Assembly: GCA_034178705.1 (NCBI GenBank)
Contig: JAXFQY010000104.1
Span: 1 to 64,000, forward strand
DNA: 64,000 nucleotides
Source: RUG12395 sp034178705
Lineage (GTDB): Bacteria > Bacillota > Clostridia > Oscillospirales > CAG-272
Direction: 5' to 3'
How positions within the stretch are numbered: the stretch's first letter is position 1; each line of letters begins with the position of its first letter. Of the stretch, positions 43,967 to 52,697 are shown piece by piece. Made by a program: the position numbers and the translations under genes. Under the pieces are notes generated by a model. The model was not told where the DNA came from. It saw only the letters and a program-made list of their open reading frames with translations, and did not search any database.

Positions 43967-44692
43967 ATGGATAATAAATTTTTAGCAGCACATCTGGATT
44001 GTTTTTGCTATACAAATATCGACCTGATCCGCGGTGATATCCGTGGGATGATTTTATGCTTTACCGGTCTCGGACATATTGCAACCCCGGCTTTTGATAT
44101 GACCAATGCTCCGGCAGCCGCCGAGAGAAATCTTTTATATATGACTCCCCGTTACAATCCGTGGTCGTGGATGAATCCGGAGACCGTTTCCTTTGTCGAT
44201 TCGCTTGTGGAAGCGGCAATGGAAAAATGGAATATTCCGAAGGATGTTCCGATCGGCCTTTACGGACGCAGCATGGGCGGATACAGTGTGTTCCATTACG
44301 CCGTAGAATCCAAGCATAACATTGTCGCGGGTGATCTCAACTGCCCTGCCTGCAATCTTGAATATGAGATTTACTGCAACAGAACGCCGATCCTGACCAG
44401 TTTCTTTCAGTCAGCAATGGCATATTGCGACGATTTTGATACATATGTGCGGGAGCATTCGCCGCTCAATATGATAGGAAAACTGAAAAAAATACCCTAT
44501 CGGTTTGCGGTCGGTATGCAGGATATGCTTCTTGCCCCCGCGCAGCATTCCCTTAAGATGATTCCGCTGATGCGGTCGGAGGGGTATGAGGTGGAGAAGG
44601 TCGAATACCCGGCGGCAGGGCATTGCACTATCGGTGCCGACGGACTTCGCGATGAGCACGAATGGCTGATGTCGAAAATACTCGGAAAATAG
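43967..44692 (+). CDS. Alpha/beta hydrolase, second tandem copy
   Basis: 241 residues and clearly a paralogue of the first, identical over most motif regions. It keeps Ser102, here in GRSMGGYS with Arg for Gly before the Ser, and His219. It may be cotranscribed with the first copy; no separate promoter is obvious. The ribosome binding site is weak. Confidence 0.8.
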   Translation: MDNKFLAAHLDCFCYTNIDLIRGDIRGMILCFTGLGHIATPAFDMTNAPAAAERNLLYMTPRYNPWSWMNPETVSFVDSLVEAAMEKWNIPKDVPIGLYGRSMGGYSVFHYAVESKHNIVAGDLNCPACNLEYEIYCNRTPILTSFFQSAMAYCDDFDTYVREHSPLNMIGKLKKIPYRFAVGMQDMLLAPAQHSLKMIPLMRSEGYEVEKVEYPAAGHCTIGADGLRDEHEWLMSKILGK

Positions 44693-44772
44693 CAAGTCGG
44701 GCATGGATGCCGATCGAATGCGGAGAAATTTTTGGTTTTTTATAAGGTTTTATTAAGAATCGTTGAAGCTCC

Positions 44773-44801
44773 TTGCAATTCGCTGCGCTGTTTGCTACAA
44801 T
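44773..44801 (+). promoter_or_regulatory. Promoter of the vanY-like gene
   Basis: TTGCAA at 44773-44778, 17-bp spacer, TACAAT at 44796-44801. Confidence 0.7.
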
Positions 44802-44826
44802 AGCGGTGTTGCAAAAGGAGACATCG

Positions 44827-45702
44827 ATGAAGAACAACAAAAACAGGAAAAAGCAAACCGGGCTGTTCTGTGTGCTTGCAGTCCTTTTGGCTTTGATGGC
44901 GATCTTTACGGTTCTTGCGCTTGTGTTTCCCGGGCGGATTTATCCCCACCTTCGGGCATTGCTTGCCCATTTTCCTTCCGGAATGCCCGTTGAAACGCAG
45001 ATTGAGACAAAGGTTTTTGATCTTGAAGAACTTCGGGCGGACGAACGGGTTACCTTTTCCGATACGCTTCTTCTCGTCAATGCCGATCATCCGCTGACCT
45101 CTGACCGGGAAAACACAGTCATCGCTTACAAGGGCACGGATGTCCGCATGGCACCGGAGCTTGTTTCCGCGTATGCGGCACTTTCCGGAGAGGTCGAGAA
45201 AATCAACGGCAGAAAGCTGTATATTTCCAGTGCTTTCCGAACTGCGGAGGAACAGCAGGAGGCTATCGACGAGGAGGGAGACATTGCTGCACGTCTCGGG
45301 GAAAGCGAGCATCAAGCTGGGTTGGCGCTTGACGTCTATATCAAGTATTTCGGAGGCTCCGCCTTTTTGAAGACGAAAGAGGGGCGATGGGTGAATTCCC
45401 ATTGCAGCGAATACGGCTTTATTATCCGCTATCCATACGGAAAAAGCGAGATAACCGGAATCTCCTATGAGCCGTGGCACCTCCGATATCTCGGAGAGCC
45501 GCATGCGGAGATTGTGGAAAAGAATTATATAACTTTGGAAGAGTACATTGACTTTCTGAAAGAAGGGAAGTTCTATATCTGGGAGGATACCATCATTACC
45601 CGGCAGGCAGGGGACAGCCCTGTACTGCCTGCCCTTTTCCTTTTTCTGCATGTATCGGAGGACAACACCGGTCATCGGATTTACACGGCAAAGCTTCCCT
45701 AA
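44827..45702 (+). CDS. VanY/M15B-family D-Ala-D-Ala carboxypeptidase
   Basis: 291 residues. One N-terminal membrane anchor, then the M15B zinc peptidase domain. The zinc ligands are His162 and Asp167 in SEHQAGLALD and His218 in EPWHLRY, with Glu215 as the catalytic base. AAAGGAG precedes ATG 44827. It trims peptidoglycan stem peptides outside the membrane. No van regulatory genes are near, so it is a housekeeping wall enzyme rather than a resistance gene. Confidence 0.92.
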   Translation: MKNNKNRKKQTGLFCVLAVLLALMAIFTVLALVFPGRIYPHLRALLAHFPSGMPVETQIETKVFDLEELRADERVTFSDTLLLVNADHPLTSDRENTVIAYKGTDVRMAPELVSAYAALSGEVEKINGRKLYISSAFRTAEEQQEAIDEEGDIAARLGESEHQAGLALDVYIKYFGGSAFLKTKEGRWVNSHCSEYGFIIRYPYGKSEITGISYEPWHLRYLGEPHAEIVEKNYITLEEYIDFLKEGKFYIWEDTIITRQAGDSPVLPALFLFLHVSEDNTGHRIYTAKLP

Positions 45703-45737
45703 GACGGTGTTCTCCTTTTTCCACCGTAACAAAAATC

Positions 45738-45781
45738 ATTTCCCGCAGGAATCGAGAAAAACGCCGTTTCCTGCGGGAAAT
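45738..45781. terminator. Hairpin between convergent genes
   Basis: Perfect 14-bp stem ATTTCCCGCAGGAA with its complement. It lies between the vanY-like and ParB-like stops and has a T-rich sequence on the plus side. Confidence 0.75.
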
Positions 45782-45836
45782 TCATTTTGTTATAAATACC
45801 CCCTTTGGAAGGCTCCCCTTTGGGGTCCGGAGACTT

Positions 45837-46742
45837 TCAGCCTTCGCTGCTTGTATTCCGTGTGCGTACAGGCTGGTTCGGGATACGGACGTGAAGTTCG
45901 GTTTCCGTTTTTCGCTCCACCCGTTCTACGCGGATATCCACTCCCGCACGGCGCATAACCTCAACCGCCCGGTCAAGCGTGTTGAAGAACGCCTTGAGAT
46001 CTCTCATGACGCAGACAGAGCGTCCGGACTTTGCGGCATCCTCGCTCATGGTATCGGCGGCAGCCTCAATTGTTTCCGCGCTCAGTCCTTCCTCGACTGT
46101 ACGGCGCAGAAGGGCGCGCCGGGCTTCCTCTCCGGGGACGCGGAGAAGAGCGGCCGTGTGACGGTCGGAAAGTCCGTTTGTAATAACTGCCGCGCGTTCT
46201 TCCGGAGAAAAACGGAGAAGCGCAAGCTTTCTTTTGATATCCTCTTCGCGGCAGGAAAGCCGCTCTGCCATTTCGGATACGGAAAGAGAATAAATCTCCA
46301 TAAAGGACGAAATGGCTGCTGCCTCATCAAACTGCGTCAACTGCTCGCGCTGGATGTTTTCGGTCAGGGCGATCTCCGCGCTGGAACGGCTGTCGGTCTG
46401 TATAATCAGACAGGGTATTTCCTTCAGACCGAGAAGGCGTGCTGCGCGAAGACGGCGCTCTCCCTCGACAAGTTCATACTGCGGATCGGCTCCGCCGCAG
46501 TGGCGCACCACAACCGGCTGGATGAGTCCGTAGCGGCGGATACTGTCTGCCAGGGCGTTGATGGATTCCTCGGTGAACAGCCGGCGCGGCTGCGAGGGGT
46601 TCGGCTGGATTTTTTCCGGCGGAATCCCGTAGACGGCGGCGCCGGAAGGCGCCGCTACCTGAAATCCTCCGTATTGATTTCTGCTTGCTTCCTGCATCGT
46701 GGCCTTCGGTTTTGTGCGGTTATCAAACATTCTGAGTGCCAT
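45837..46742 (-). CDS. ParB/Spo0J-family DNA-binding protein (Noc-like)
   Basis: About 301 residues from ATG 46742 (GGGAGG at good distance). The N-terminal CTPase/ParB domain has IQPNPSQPRRLF, VEGERRLRAARLLG and TENIQREQLTQFDEA. A central helix-turn-helix (LSVSEMAERLSCREEDIKRK) binds a parS-like site, and a C-terminal dimerisation segment follows. No ParA partner is adjacent, so it is more likely a Noc-like or accessory protein than the main chromosome-segregation ParB. Confidence 0.85.
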   Translation of the reverse strand: MALRMFDNRTKPKATMQEASRNQYGGFQVAAPSGAAVYGIPPEKIQPNPSQPRRLFTEESINALADSIRRYGLIQPVVVRHCGGADPQYELVEGERRLRAARLLGLKEIPCLIIQTDSRSSAEIALTENIQREQLTQFDEAAAISSFMEIYSLSVSEMAERLSCREEDIKRKLALLRFSPEERAAVITNGLSDRHTAALLRVPGEEARRALLRRTVEEGLSAETIEAAADTMSEDAAKSGRSVCVMRDLKAFFNTLDRAVEVMRRAGVDIRVERVERKTETELHVRIPNQPVRTRNTSSEG

Positions 46743-46902
46743 TTTTACCTCCCGGGTCATTGACTGCCTTTTTCTGCGTTTTTACGATTCCATTATAGTC
46801 TGCCATGCCGGCGAAAAAGCACGGATTGTGCGGGCAATACGGTTCTATTTTCCTGGATTTCGGTCGTAATTTGACGCGGGAATGCAAAAACGGTCAGAGG
46901 GG

Positions 46903-46931
46903 TTGATATTTTTCGCGAAACAGAGTAAAAT
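46903..46931 (+). promoter_or_regulatory. Promoter of rbfA
   Basis: TTGATA at 46903-46908, 17-bp spacer, TAAAAT at 46926-46931. Confidence 0.75.
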
Positions 46932-46962
46932 ATCCGTAATACCATTCAAAGGAAGCGTGCCT

Positions 46963-47346
46963 ATGTCATCTTACAGAAGAGCAAGAATCAATGATGCGGT
47001 GAAGGAAGAGCTGTCTCTGGCTCTGCGCGATGTAAAGGATCCTCGTGTCAGTGATGTGATGATCAGCATTACTGCAGCGGAGGTTGCGCCCGACCTGCGT
47101 GAAGCGAAGGTATATTATTCGGTTTTCGGAGGAGAAAAAAAAGAAGCGGCTGCAGGGCTTGCCAGCGCCGCCGGTTATCTGCGGAGGGAACTTGCACGGA
47201 GACTGAATCTTCGGATCACACCGACTCTGAGCTTCGTCGAGGACGACTCAATGGAGCACGGTGCCCGTATTTCCCGCCTGATTGCCGAAAATACCCCGGA
47301 ACCGGAGGAAAAAGAGCAGCCATCCTCGGAGATGGATACTCAGTAA
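46963..47346 (+). CDS. rbfA: Ribosome-binding factor A
   Basis: 127 residues from ATG 46963 (AAAGGAAG upstream). KH-like fold with RRARINDAVKEELS, VKDPRVSDVMISITAAEVAPDL and FVEDDSMEHGARIS. It helps 16S rRNA processing and 30S assembly. It is usually in the nusA-infB cluster; here it has its own promoter and stands alone. Confidence 0.95.
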   Translation: MSSYRRARINDAVKEELSLALRDVKDPRVSDVMISITAAEVAPDLREAKVYYSVFGGEKKEAAAGLASAAGYLRRELARRLNLRITPTLSFVEDDSMEHGARISRLIAENTPEPEEKEQPSSEMDTQ

Positions 47347-47369
47347 TTCATGGTAAGCCATTTCAAACA

Positions 47370-47409
47370 GTTTCTGCCGCTTCCGACAAAAACAGGGAGC
47401 GGCAGAAAC
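47370..47409 (+). terminator. Hairpin downstream of rbfA
   Basis: 12-bp stem GTTTCTGCCGCT with its complement; no T-run follows, so termination here is uncertain. Confidence 0.5.
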
Positions 47410-47425
47410 GCAAATGACCGGAAAA

Positions 47426-47462
47426 CAAAAAAACGACAACCATTCTTTTGAAGGTTGTCGTT
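47426..47462 (-). terminator. Terminator of tRNA-Lys
   Basis: On the minus strand ACGACAACC / GGTTGTCGT followed by a run of seven T, directly after the tRNA 3' end. Confidence 0.9.
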
Positions 47463-47465
47463 TTT

Positions 47466-47541
47466 TGGTGCTCCTGCGGAGAATCGAACTCCGGACACCT
47501 TGATTAAAAGTCAAGTGCTCTACCAGCTGAGCTACAGGGGC
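47466..47541 (-). tRNA. tRNA-Lys (anticodon TTT), CCA encoded
   Basis: A complete cloverleaf: anticodon arm CTTGA-CTTTTAA-TCAAG with TTT, T arm GGAGTTCGATTCTCC, 3' ACCA encoded. The acceptor stem GCCCCTG / CAGGAGC has one C-A mismatch (position 3 against 70), where T-A is usual. It has its own promoter and terminator. Confidence 0.95.
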
Positions 47542-47562
47542 GTTATTGATGAATGCCGTATT

Positions 47563-47591
47563 ATGTTATCACAGACCGAGCGTTTTGTCAA
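47563..47591 (-). promoter_or_regulatory. Promoter of tRNA-Lys
   Basis: On the minus strand TTGACA (plus 47586-47591), 17-bp spacer, TAACAT (47563-47568). Confidence 0.85.
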
Positions 47592-47726
47592 CACTTTTTC
47601 GCAGGAAAAAAAGACGGCAGGCAAAGAAAAGACAGTTTTTTCTCCCAGGCAAAGGATTCGTTCTGAAAATCCGGTATCCCCATGGAGAGAGAAAAGGGTA
47701 ACTTACGGAAAAACAAAAGGAAATTC

Positions 47727-47755
47727 TTGATTTTACCCGCCCGATGTGTTACCAT
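47727..47755 (+). promoter_or_regulatory. Promoter of the ABC exporter operon
   Basis: TTGATT at 47727-47732, 17-bp spacer, TACCAT at 47750-47755. It overlaps the frame upstream of ATG 47795, supporting that later start. Confidence 0.65.
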
Positions 47756-47794
47756 AACAAAGTTAGCATTTCATACTCGGAGGTGATACAAAGA

Positions 47795-49540
47795 ATGCTG
47801 AAAAGGCTTGCGGGGTGCATCGGTGCATACAAGCGGTCAACGATTCTGACGCCGGTTTTTATCGTCGGCGAGGTTGTGATCGAATGCCTGATGCCCTTTA
47901 TCATTGCCAATTTGATTAATGATATCCAGAACGGATGCGGCATGACCGAGATCCTGCAAAGCGGGCTTGTTCTGCTGCTGTTGGCAATTCTCTCTCTTTT
48001 CTGCGGTGCAGCAGCAGGCTTTACGGCGTCCAAGGCTTCCGCCGGTTTTGCACGGAATCTGCGCAGCGCCGTATACAACAAGACTCTTGATTTTTCCTTT
48101 GAGAATATTGACAAATTTTCCTCTGCCTCTCTTGTTACCCGTATGACAACCGATGTATCGAACGTCCAGATGGCCTTTATGATGATTATCCGGATTGCCG
48201 TCCGTTGTCCGCTGATGCTGATTTTTTCCGTTATCATGTCCTTTATCATGGGCGGAAAGCTTGCCTTGCTGTTTGCGATTGTCATCCCCGTTCTTTTATT
48301 CGGGCTTTTCCTGATTGCCAGGTATGCTATGCCCGCGTTCCGGGCAGTTTTCCGAAAATATGATAAGCTGAACGAATCGATTGAGGAAAATGTTGCGGCG
48401 ATGCGTGTGGTCAAGGGGTTTGTCCGAGAGGATTATGAGAAGAAAAAATTCGGAGAGGCGGCGGAAAATATCCGCCGCGATTTCACCAAGGCGGAGCGGA
48501 TTGTCGCATGCAATGAGCCGCTGATGCAGTTTTGCGTTTACTTCAACATGGTCTTTATCATGTTTGTCGGTGCAAAACTGATTATTGCGAGTACCGGAAT
48601 CGACCTTAATGTCGGGCATCTTTCTTCCATGCTGACCTACGGTATGCAGGTCCTGATGTCACTGATGATGCTCTCGATGATTTATGTCATGCTTACCATG
48701 TCTGCCGAGTCTGCTCGTCGAATCGATGAAGTTCTCCGCGAGACCCCGGCACTTTCCGATCCCGAACATCCGGTTAACGGAGTTGCAGACGGCTCTGTGG
48801 AGTTCGAGTCGGTCAGCTTCAAATATTCCGCAGATGCGGAAAAATATGCACTCTCCGATATCTGTCTTTCGATCCGTTCCGGGGAAACGGTTGGCATTAT
48901 CGGCGGTACCGGTTCCGGAAAATCGACACTGGTACAGCTGATTCCCCGGCTTTACGATGTTACCGTCGGAACGGTTCGCGTCGGGGGTGTTGATGTTCGC
49001 AATTACGATATGGAATCCCTGCGGGAAGCCGTTGCAATGGTTTTGCAGAAGAATATCCTGTTTTCCGGCACAATTCGGGAAAATCTCCTTTGGGGCAATG
49101 AAAACGCAACCGACGAGGAGCTTGTTGAAGCTTGCCGTCTTGCCCAGGCGCATGATTTCATTCTGTCTTTTCCCGACGGCTACGATACAAAAATTGAACA
49201 GGGCGGCACGAATGTTTCCGGCGGGCAGAAGCAGCGGCTGTGTATTGCCCGTGCGCTCCTGAAAAAACCGAAGATCCTGATTCTCGACGATTCAACCAGC
49301 GCCGTTGATACCAAGACCGACGCACAGATCCGGCACGGTTTCGAACAATACATTCCGTCCACCACAAAAATCATCATTGCCCAGCGCATTTCCTCCGTGG
49401 AGCACGCAGACAAGATTGTTGTTATGGACGGCGGCAGAATTGTTGATATCGGCCGTCATGAGGAGCTTCTTGGGCGCAGCGATATTTACCGTGAGGTTTA
49501 TGAGCAGCAGACAAAGGGAGGAAAGAGCGATGAGCAATGA
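47795..49540 (+). CDS. ABC exporter, half-transporter 1
   Basis: About 581 residues. Start ATG 47795 follows the full anti-16S sequence GGAGGTGAT. Six membrane helices (TMD to about residue 310) then an ATPase domain with Walker A GGTGSGKST, signature NVSGGQKQRLCIA and Walker B ILILDDSTSAVD; the catalytic Glu after Walker B is Asp. Together with the next gene it should form a heterodimer of the BmrCD/TM287-288 type, with this half carrying the degenerate catalytic site. Exports drugs, lipids or peptides; substrate unknown. Confidence 0.93.
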   Translation: MLKRLAGCIGAYKRSTILTPVFIVGEVVIECLMPFIIANLINDIQNGCGMTEILQSGLVLLLLAILSLFCGAAAGFTASKASAGFARNLRSAVYNKTLDFSFENIDKFSSASLVTRMTTDVSNVQMAFMMIIRIAVRCPLMLIFSVIMSFIMGGKLALLFAIVIPVLLFGLFLIARYAMPAFRAVFRKYDKLNESIEENVAAMRVVKGFVREDYEKKKFGEAAENIRRDFTKAERIVACNEPLMQFCVYFNMVFIMFVGAKLIIASTGIDLNVGHLSSMLTYGMQVLMSLMMLSMIYVMLTMSAESARRIDEVLRETPALSDPEHPVNGVADGSVEFESVSFKYSADAEKYALSDICLSIRSGETVGIIGGTGSGKSTLVQLIPRLYDVTVGTVRVGGVDVRNYDMESLREAVAMVLQKNILFSGTIRENLLWGNENATDEELVEACRLAQAHDFILSFPDGYDTKIEQGGTNVSGGQKQRLCIARALLKKPKILILDDSTSAVDTKTDAQIRHGFEQYIPSTTKIIIAQRISSVEHADKIVVMDGGRIVDIGRHEELLGRSDIYREVYEQQTKGGKSDEQ

Positions 49541-51443
49541 AAAAAAGCCGATCCGCCGTCCGCCTGTGAATTGGAAGGGGCTAGGCAGACTGATCCGCAT
49601 TCTCCTTTCCTATTATCCGGTTCTGGTTCCCCTGACAGGAATCCTGATTCTGTTTTCCTCTGTGGTTTCCGCCATTCCTTCTCTGTTTACAAAGCAAGTT
49701 ATTGAGATTATCGAGCGGTATATGGACAGTGGCGATTGGATTGCCGCCAAGGCAGAGATTCTTCCTGTTCTCGGTATGCTGATGATTTTTTATCTGCTCT
49801 CTATCGTTTCTCTCATCGCTTATACACAGATCATGGCATATATCACGCAGGGATTTCTCTGCAAGCTCCGCAGAGAAATGTTCAACCGAATGCAGGATCT
49901 GCCGATCCGGTATTTTGATACACATCGTCACGGCGATATCATGAGTTACTATACAAATGATATCGATACCCTCAGACAGCTGGTGTCCCAGTCAATCCCT
50001 TCTTTGATCCGCGCAGGCGCAATTGTACTGGTTGTCTTTTCCATTATGCTGTATTACAGCTTTTGGCTGACGCTTGTGGTAGTTTTCGGCGTGGTACTCA
50101 TGTTTCTGGTTTCCAAGACGGTTGGCGGAGGTTCTGCCCAATATTTTGTCCGTCAGCAAAAATCGATGGGTGCTCTTGAGGGCTATGTACAGGAAATGAT
50201 GAGCGGTCAGCGCGTTGTCAAGGTATTCTGCCATGAGAACAAGAGCCGCGAGGGCTTTGAAAAGCTGAACGAGAATCTGTACAGCGACGGCTACAAGGCA
50301 AATGCTTTTGCCAATACACTCGGTCCGATCATTATGAACATCGGCAACGTTCTCTATGTTCTGTGCGCCTTTATCGGAGGACTGCTGCTTGTTTCCGGAG
50401 CGAAAAACATCAGCCTTTCCGGAGCCGCTCTTTCCATCAGCATCGTGGTTCCTTTTCTGAATATGACAAAGCAGTTCACCGGCAACTTCAATCAGGTCTC
50501 CCAACAAATCAACTCCGTTGTGATGGCAATGGCTGGGGCAGAGCGTGTTTTCGCTTTGATGGACGAGAAGCCGGAGACCGATGAGGGGTATGTGACCCTT
50601 GTCAACGCAAAAATCGGGGAAAACGGGGAAATCACGGAGTCTGAAGCACGCACCGGTATCTGGGCATGGAAGCACCCGCACGGGGACGGGACCGTAACCT
50701 ATACCCGTCTGCAAGGCGATGTTCACCTGACGGATGTTGATTTTTCCTATGATGGGGAAAAACAGGTTCTTTACGATGTCTCCGTTTATGCGGAACCCGG
50801 TCAGAAGGTTGCCTTCGTCGGTGCAACGGGTGCCGGAAAAACAACAATTACCAATCTGATCAACCGGTTTTACGATATTGCGGACGGAAAGGTCCGCTAT
50901 GACGGAATCAATATCAACAAGATCAGAAAGGCGGATCTGCGCCGCTCACTCGGTCTGGTTCTTCAGGATACGAATCTGTTTACCGGAACGGTTATGGACA
51001 ATATCCGCTACGGCAGACTGGACGCGACCGACGCGGAATGCCATGACGCCGCCGTGCTTGCGGGAGCCGACGATTTTATTTCCCGTCTCCCGCAGGGCTA
51101 TCAAACCATGCTGACCAACAACGGCTCCAATCTTTCGCAGGGGCAGCGCCAGCTGATCGCCATTGCCCGTGCTGCCGTTGCCGATCCGCCGGTCATGATT
51201 CTTGATGAGGCGACCTCCTCGATTGATACCCGAACGGAGGCGATTGTATCCCGCGGAATGGATAAACTGATGGAGGGAAGGACGGTATTCGTAATCGCCC
51301 ACCGGTTGTCCACTGTTATGAACTCGGATGTCATTATGGTGCTCGATCACGGAAGAATTATCGAGCGCGGAAGCCACGAAAAGCTCATTTCCGAACATGG
51401 CGTGTATTACAGCCTGTACACCGGCGCATTTGAGCTGGAGTGA
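49530..51443 (+). CDS. ABC exporter, half-transporter 2
   Basis: About 637 residues from ATG 49530, overlapping the first half by 11 bp. Same plan as its partner, with the catalytic Glu intact (Walker B VMILDEATSSID), signature LSQGQRQLIAIA and Walker A GATGAGKTT. An insert of roughly 50 residues (VTLVNAKIGENGEITESEARTG region) precedes the ATPase domain, as in the larger subunit of this class. The pair ends at a strong terminator. Confidence 0.94.
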   Translation: MSNEKKPIRRPPVNWKGLGRLIRILLSYYPVLVPLTGILILFSSVVSAIPSLFTKQVIEIIERYMDSGDWIAAKAEILPVLGMLMIFYLLSIVSLIAYTQIMAYITQGFLCKLRREMFNRMQDLPIRYFDTHRHGDIMSYYTNDIDTLRQLVSQSIPSLIRAGAIVLVVFSIMLYYSFWLTLVVVFGVVLMFLVSKTVGGGSAQYFVRQQKSMGALEGYVQEMMSGQRVVKVFCHENKSREGFEKLNENLYSDGYKANAFANTLGPIIMNIGNVLYVLCAFIGGLLLVSGAKNISLSGAALSISIVVPFLNMTKQFTGNFNQVSQQINSVVMAMAGAERVFALMDEKPETDEGYVTLVNAKIGENGEITESEARTGIWAWKHPHGDGTVTYTRLQGDVHLTDVDFSYDGEKQVLYDVSVYAEPGQKVAFVGATGAGKTTITNLINRFYDIADGKVRYDGININKIRKADLRRSLGLVLQDTNLFTGTVMDNIRYGRLDATDAECHDAAVLAGADDFISRLPQGYQTMLTNNGSNLSQGQRQLIAIARAAVADPPVMILDEATSSIDTRTEAIVSRGMDKLMEGRTVFVIAHRLSTVMNSDVIMVLDHGRIIERGSHEKLISEHGVYYSLYTGAFELE

Positions 51444-51460
51444 TTTCCGGTATTCTTTGC

Positions 51461-51492
51461 TCCCCGGCGCGTGAAGCGCCGGGGATTTTTTT
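51461..51492 (+). terminator. Terminator of the ABC exporter operon
   Basis: Stem TCCCCGGCGC / GCGCCGGGGA, loop GTGAA, then seven T. Confidence 0.95.
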
Positions 51493-51719
51493 CGGATTCC
51501 GAGCGAATCTGCAAAGAAAAGCGGGTCTTTATTGACTTTGAGGCGTTCTGTGATCCGGTTTTCGGAGGATATCCGACAGGGGCGGGAAGCCAAATACCTC
51601 TTTTTCCCCTCTTTTCTACTCTGTCGGGAGGCTCAGAGATACCCGGAAAAAGACAAAAAAAGCAGGGGAAAACCGCCGAAATTTGAACCGAAAACGACGG
51701 CTGTGTTTCGGCAGGATAA

Positions 51720-51793
51720 TTGACAGAGACGGATTTCTTCGATATAATATAAATACAATTGGTTATCTTTCAATTGACAGAGAAGGATTATTT
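51720..51793 (+). promoter_or_regulatory. Promoter and duplicated -35 region before the SGNH gene
   Basis: TTGACA at 51720-51725, 17-bp spacer, TATAAT at 51743-51748 form a perfect promoter. A near copy of the -35 region starts again at 51772 (AATTGACAGAGAAGGATT, against AATTGACAGAGACGGATT at 51719), 53 bp downstream, and CAATT and AATTG bracket the stretch between. The repeat may bind a regulator. Confidence 0.75.
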
Positions 51794-51823
51794 GAAATGT
51801 AAAAAGAAAGGATTGCAGAAAAC

Positions 51824-52684
51824 ATGAAACGAATACTGTTTGCCGTTGCTCTCCTTCTGCTTCTTCCCGGCTTTGCTGCGTGTGAGGCAAAAGCCCCCTC
51901 TTCAGAGACAACGGCCGTAAAGACGCAGGAGGCGACGGAACCAGTGCTGCCGCAAACAACAACAGAAACACCCGCAACAACAGTGACTGAGCCTGTAACA
52001 ACAGCCGCGCAGCCAAAGAAAGACAAAATACGAATTGCCTGCATCGGGGACAGTTTGACTTACGGTACCGGTTCTTCCAATCCTTCCGTTTTCAGCTATC
52101 CCGTTCAGCTTCAGAAATACCTGAATGCCGCACAAAGCGAGACGCTGTATACTGTGCTGAATTACGGCAAGCCGAGTGCTTATGCGATCAACAACAAGGA
52201 ATACGACTTCACCTATCCGAGCAAAAACAGCAACGCCTATACCGAGTCGGAGCAATACAAAAACTCTCTGAACTGTCAGCCTGACATCGTGATTATCATG
52301 CTCGGAACGAATGATGCCTATGCCGCTGCAGCAAACAAGAATGTTTCGGAAAAATATACAGCATCTCTTGAGAAAATCGTGGATACCTATCTTGCTCTTG
52401 AATCCACACCGGAGGTTATCCTCATGCTTTGCCCAAGCCGTTTTGACAATGCGACACGGTTGAAATCGGTGACGAACATCATTCATCCCGCCATCCGGGA
52501 TGTGGCGGAGCGCAAAGAAATCCGGCTGATTGATGCTTATACCATGACAAACGAAGCCCTAGCAGATCGCGCAACCGCCGTACGGGAGAAAGTTTTCAAT
52601 TCTGACGGGGTTCATTTGTCTGACAAGGGTTATGAAATGCTTGCGGAGCTGATTGGCAGAACCATTCTCGGAGAGAACGATTAA
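51824..52684 (+). CDS. SGNH/GDSL-family esterase lipoprotein
   Basis: 286 residues. Signal peptide ending in the lipobox FAAC, a Thr/Pro/Glu stalk to about residue 64, then an SGNH hydrolase with GDSLTYG (nucleophile Ser), GTND (oxyanion Asn) and DGVHLSDKG (Asp and His). The family includes carbohydrate acetyl-esterases and lipases. The neighbouring lipoprotein suggests a role in glycan breakdown at the surface. It is probably cotranscribed with it (13 bp apart). Confidence 0.88.
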   Translation: MKRILFAVALLLLLPGFAACEAKAPSSETTAVKTQEATEPVLPQTTTETPATTVTEPVTTAAQPKKDKIRIACIGDSLTYGTGSSNPSVFSYPVQLQKYLNAAQSETLYTVLNYGKPSAYAINNKEYDFTYPSKNSNAYTESEQYKNSLNCQPDIVIIMLGTNDAYAAAANKNVSEKYTASLEKIVDTYLALESTPEVILMLCPSRFDNATRLKSVTNIIHPAIRDVAERKEIRLIDAYTMTNEALADRATAVREKVFNSDGVHLSDKGYEMLAELIGRTILGEND

Positions 52685-52697
52685 GGAAGGAGCCTAC

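Noticed and set aside
44827..45702. Vancomycin-resistance gene vanY
   Set aside because: No vanRS, vanH, vanA or vanX is present; an ordinary wall carboxypeptidase explains it.
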